A DNA stretch of 64,000 nucleotides from Flavobacteriales bacterium (lineage in GTDB: Bacteria; Bacteroidota; Bacteroidia; Flavobacteriales_F; PHOS-HE28), in NCBI GenBank assembly GCA_016721005.1, contig JADKJM010000016.1, positions 248,001 through 312,000 of the forward strand. Reading direction: 5' to 3'. Below are positions 63,750 through 64,000 of this stretch, one piece after another; position 1 is the stretch's first letter; each line of letters begins with the position of its first letter. The translations under genes and the position numbers were made by a program. The notes under the pieces are model-generated. The model did no database searches, had not been told where the DNA came from, and saw nothing but the letters and a program-made list of their open reading frames with translations.

Positions 63750-64000
63750 ATGTTCGCGCGCATCTTGTCATGGATCAAGCGGTCGATCCGCCTTCTGCGC
63801 TGGGTCATCGTCGCGCTGCTCCTGGTTCTTGTTTGGGCGAAGTGGGGCCGATGGATCCGCTCTTCACCACGCCGCGCAGCATGGTGCTGCTGGACCGCAA
63901 CGGTGAGTTGCTTGGAGCCACGGTCGCCAAGGATGGTCAGTGGCGCATGCCATCCACGGACAGTGTTCCCGAGTGCTTCGCCATATGCTTGATCCAATTC
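63750..64000 (+). CDS. pbpC: Penicillin-binding protein 1C, N-terminal part, apparent frameshift
   Basis: The ATG at 63750 gives MFARILSWIKRSIRLLRWVI with a membrane helix. From about 63839, in another frame, EVGPMDPLFTTPRSMVLLDR, NGELLGATVAKDGQWRMPST and DSVPECFAICLIQF run to the right edge, the characteristic start of PBP1C (transglycosylase plus transpeptidase for peptidoglycan). A one- or two-base discrepancy lies in 63821-63840. The rest of the gene is outside the window. PBP1C genes are often adjacent to alpha-2-macroglobulin genes, as here within about 3.6 kb. Confidence 0.7.

Noticed and set aside
1..64000. tRNA, rRNA or riboswitch genes
   Set aside because: Intergenic spaces were read for cloverleaf arms, conserved rRNA stretches and known riboswitch cores; none was recognised, though small structured RNAs cannot be excluded by eye.

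Overview
The window looks like a chromosomal segment of a high-GC (about 60%) member of the Bacteroidota, most likely a Flavobacteriales-type lineage known mainly from environmental assemblies. The evidence is several secreted proteins with type IX secretion (T9SS) C-terminal sorting domains, a DUF5686/carboxypeptidase-regulatory outer-membrane protein, a CcsBA cytochrome c assembly protein, a DUF6134-like protein, and recurring TAnnTTyG elements just upstream of start codons, which resemble the Bacteroidota -7 promoter box. No rRNA, tRNA or CRISPR array was seen.

Layout. 1-6390: two coupled minus-strand genes for secreted proteins, a truncated delta-60-repeat protein and a 1792-residue beta-helix protein with a T9SS tail. 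6391-7380: intergenic DNA dominated by a strict 21-bp tandem array. 7381-12711: a MORN-like repeat protein, beta-propeller proteins, a small TonB-C-like protein and a 74-bp tandem duplication carrying a REP-like palindrome. 12795-15101: a tightly overlapped four-gene unit (56-residue protein, MOSC protein, queuosine-precursor transporter, GNAT). 15109-20992: mixed metabolic and secreted genes, including a fused NuoE/NuoF-like (HoxF-like) flavoprotein and a diheme cytochrome c.

21150-32456 is the most striking part. A fused ResB-CcsA cytochrome c synthase lies tail-to-tail with a six-gene, translationally coupled minus-strand operon: b-type membrane cytochrome, membrane-anchored ferredoxin/FAD oxidoreductase, 20-heme cytochrome c, 22-heme cytochrome c, outer-membrane beta-barrel and an OB-fold-like lipoprotein. 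Together these could form an electron path from the inner membrane across the periplasm to or through the outer membrane, with its own heme-ligation machinery next door. The function is inferred.

32859-51842: a REP-associated tyrosine transposase beside a 28-bp repeat that grew out of a terminator arm, then housekeeping genes (odhB-odhA, DinB-like, polyprenyl synthase, rfbA, MMPL/RND transporter, DUF5686 protein, radical SAM/SPASM, frr, FkbM methyltransferase, pyrH). 51851-60160 is damaged: a Fic C-terminal remnant, a truncated beta-barrel gene, a degenerate IS3-family element with recognisable inverted ends, and a 5.3-kb alpha-2-macroglobulin gene broken by about a dozen single-base shifts. 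60255-64000: REP palindromes, a J-domain/KTSC protein, a DUF6134-like protein, a T9SS serine protease and the start of a penicillin-binding protein 1C gene.

Start codons were moved inward from the longest frame wherever a signal peptide, family length or a 1-4 base overlap with the preceding gene supported it. All functional assignments come from reading motifs, without database searches.
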